A stretch of 64,000 nucleotides of DNA, from the NCBI GenBank assembly GCA_947177165.1, contig CAMWTP010000014.1, positions 1 to 64,000 on the forward strand, read 5' to 3'. Positions 63,066 through 64,000 of the stretch are shown here, piece by piece; within the stretch, counting starts at the first letter, position 1; each line of letters starts with the position of its first letter. The notes beneath the pieces are model-generated. The model saw only the letters and a list, made by a program, of their open reading frames with translations. It was not told where the DNA came from and did not search any database. This DNA comes from an uncultured Lachnospiraceae bacterium (GTDB lineage Bacteria > Bacillota > Clostridia > Lachnospirales > Lachnospiraceae). Made by a program: the position numbers and the translations under genes.

Positions 63066-63995
63066 TCATCCCGCTGGCGTTATCCTGCTGACGGAGAGTA
63101 TTTCGTGATCGCCAGAACTTTCCGGCACAACAGCGGCATCCTCCGAAGAAATATCATAATCTGCAGCACTTGTGGCTGCCCCGATAATTTCTGACTCACG
63201 CACATACTGGCTGTCCACGACATGCAGCACCCCATTCTCATAAGCTGCCGTCACTATGATCTCATCCAGTGACCATTTATTCAAAGCCTCGAAATGATAT
63301 TCGATCAGATCCCTTTTGCCATCGTTCACGATCACAGCATTGTAACTGACACTCTGGCGCTCCTCCTCGTTTTCTATACCACCATAATACACGATCAGAT
63401 GACTGTCCAGGAAAACGGTCTCATCAACCGCCGCTTCCCCTGTCAATTCCTTCACTGTCAGATGGATATGGGGTGTGCTAACCTCCTGGAAAACCTCTGG
63501 CGGCATCGACGCCCACTCTGGGAACTCCCTCCCAGCATTCCTGTAAACTACCGTGATGCTGGGATTATAGAGATCAATTCCGCCTTGCAGCTCAGAAGCT
63601 CCCCCTTCCATATAAGTACACAATTCCTCCGGCGGCATCAGCAGTTCATAGCTTCCGCTTTTCTTCTCAAACAATGCAGACTCGCCATAATAGTTTGGAT
63701 CGCTGCTAAAACCATAAAATGCCTGAATCAGAATCTCTCGCACTCCATCGCCGTTGAGATCGCAGGTCTGGACTGCAGGCATTCCCGTTCCAAACTCTTT
63801 CGTCTGAAGCAGATCGCCGTTTCCGAATTCAATCCGGTATGTGCACCTCTCATAGTTCGCGATATTTTCCCGGTATACGCGATCAGCCCTGCCATCCCCA
63901 TCATAGTCCTGATTCACAAACTGCTCATACCCATCCCAGTCTGTGCACTCGTCCATGTAACCTGTATAACCATTGTACTCAAAGAGTCCTCCCAC
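63066..63995 (-). CDS. FG-GAP/EF-hand-like repeat protein, N-terminus cut off by window
   Basis: The frame runs to the right edge of the window, so the start may lie outside. DYDGDGRADRVY and DLNGDGVREILI are calcium-binding loops of the FG-GAP/VCBS type found in extracellular beta-propellers, where they are spaced between strands. No catalytic motif is visible in the part seen. It is probably a secreted or lipid-anchored surface protein, but the signal sequence is not in view. Its C-terminal third is rich in acidic residues. Confidence 0.7.
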   Translation of the reverse strand: MGGLFEYNGYTGYMDECTDWDGYEQFVNQDYDGDGRADRVYRENIANYERCTYRIEFGNGDLLQTKEFGTGMPAVQTCDLNGDGVREILIQAFYGFSSDPNYYGESALFEKKSGSYELLMPPEELCTYMEGGASELQGGIDLYNPSITVVYRNAGREFPEWASMPPEVFQEVSTPHIHLTVKELTGEAAVDETVFLDSHLIVYYGGIENEEERQSVSYNAVIVNDGKRDLIEYHFEALNKWSLDEIIVTAAYENGVLHVVDSQYVRESEIIGAATSAADYDISSEDAAVVPESSGDHEILSVSRITPAG

Positions 63996-64000
63996 GGTTG

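Noticed and set aside
1-64000. tRNA, rRNA or complete insertion sequences
   Set aside because: No cloverleaf-like or rRNA segments and no transposase genes were seen; the only transposase-like item is the broken Rpn family gene.

Overview
The window reads as part of a chromosome from a low-to-mid GC anaerobic Firmicute, most likely a Lachnospiraceae (class Clostridia). The evidence is Gram-positive style lipoproteins, strong GGAGG ribosome binding sites, a perfect CIRCE heat-shock operator, PadR/MerR/XRE regulators, AgrC/AgrA-like and VanRS-like two-component systems, four chemoreceptors and many family-typical small proteins. This placement is inference from gene content; no marker rRNA is present. 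No rRNA, tRNA, CRISPR array or complete insertion sequence was found.

Layout. (1) 1-7245: AT-rich accessory DNA directly downstream of the 3' end of guaA, a well-known insertion point for integrative elements. It holds a tight minus-strand cassette around an AAA+ ATPase with several tiny proteins, an acyltransferase-3 membrane protein, zinc-ribbon peptides, a Mor-like regulator and small element-type proteins, several broken. (2) 7246-11302: guaA and a dCache chemoreceptor. (3) 11356-18999: a chemoreceptor/FMN-binding lipoprotein pair, then a complete five-gene nickel/peptide-type ABC importer. (4) 19152-25889: an antimicrobial-peptide-type ABC transporter, a histidine kinase and response regulator, a PdaA-like deacetylase and a YunG protein. 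Two promoters here share three tandem 11-bp repeats, so the genes look like one envelope-stress regulon. (5) 26120-38701: hsp20 under CIRCE, GNAT, SMI1/KNR4 proteins, lipoproteins, a chemoreceptor, a MATE pump, an esterase, and a receiver domain fused to a (p)ppGpp synthetase. (6) 38722-45335: two ATPases co-transcribed with that synthetase, an AgrC/AgrA-like pair, and an AAA_14/DUF4143 ATPase behind three repeats of 33-bp period. (7) 45504-64000: an XRE regulator with a beta-solenoid tail, WYL, GNAT, HAD, MATE/PadR, a chemoreceptor, a P-loop kinase, GH31 beside a broken AraC gene, MerR-TipAS, Uma2, phosphoesterase, MazG-like, MerR-methyltransferase, rhomboid, and a cut-off FG-GAP-like protein.

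The most unusual unit is the minus-strand operon 41129-37631: a PD-(D/E)XK-linked ATPase, an OLD/ABC-type ATPase and a REC-alarmone synthetase fusion, spaced so tightly that they probably act together. Other notable items are two MerR promoters with 19-bp spacers and internal dyads, an apparently intact AraC-type operator whose regulator is deleted internally, several decaying genes, and the AAA+ cassette at the left edge.

Gene starts were moved from the ORF track to internal ATG/GTG codons wherever a clear ribosome binding site decided it. All positions were counted by hand from the printed sequence.
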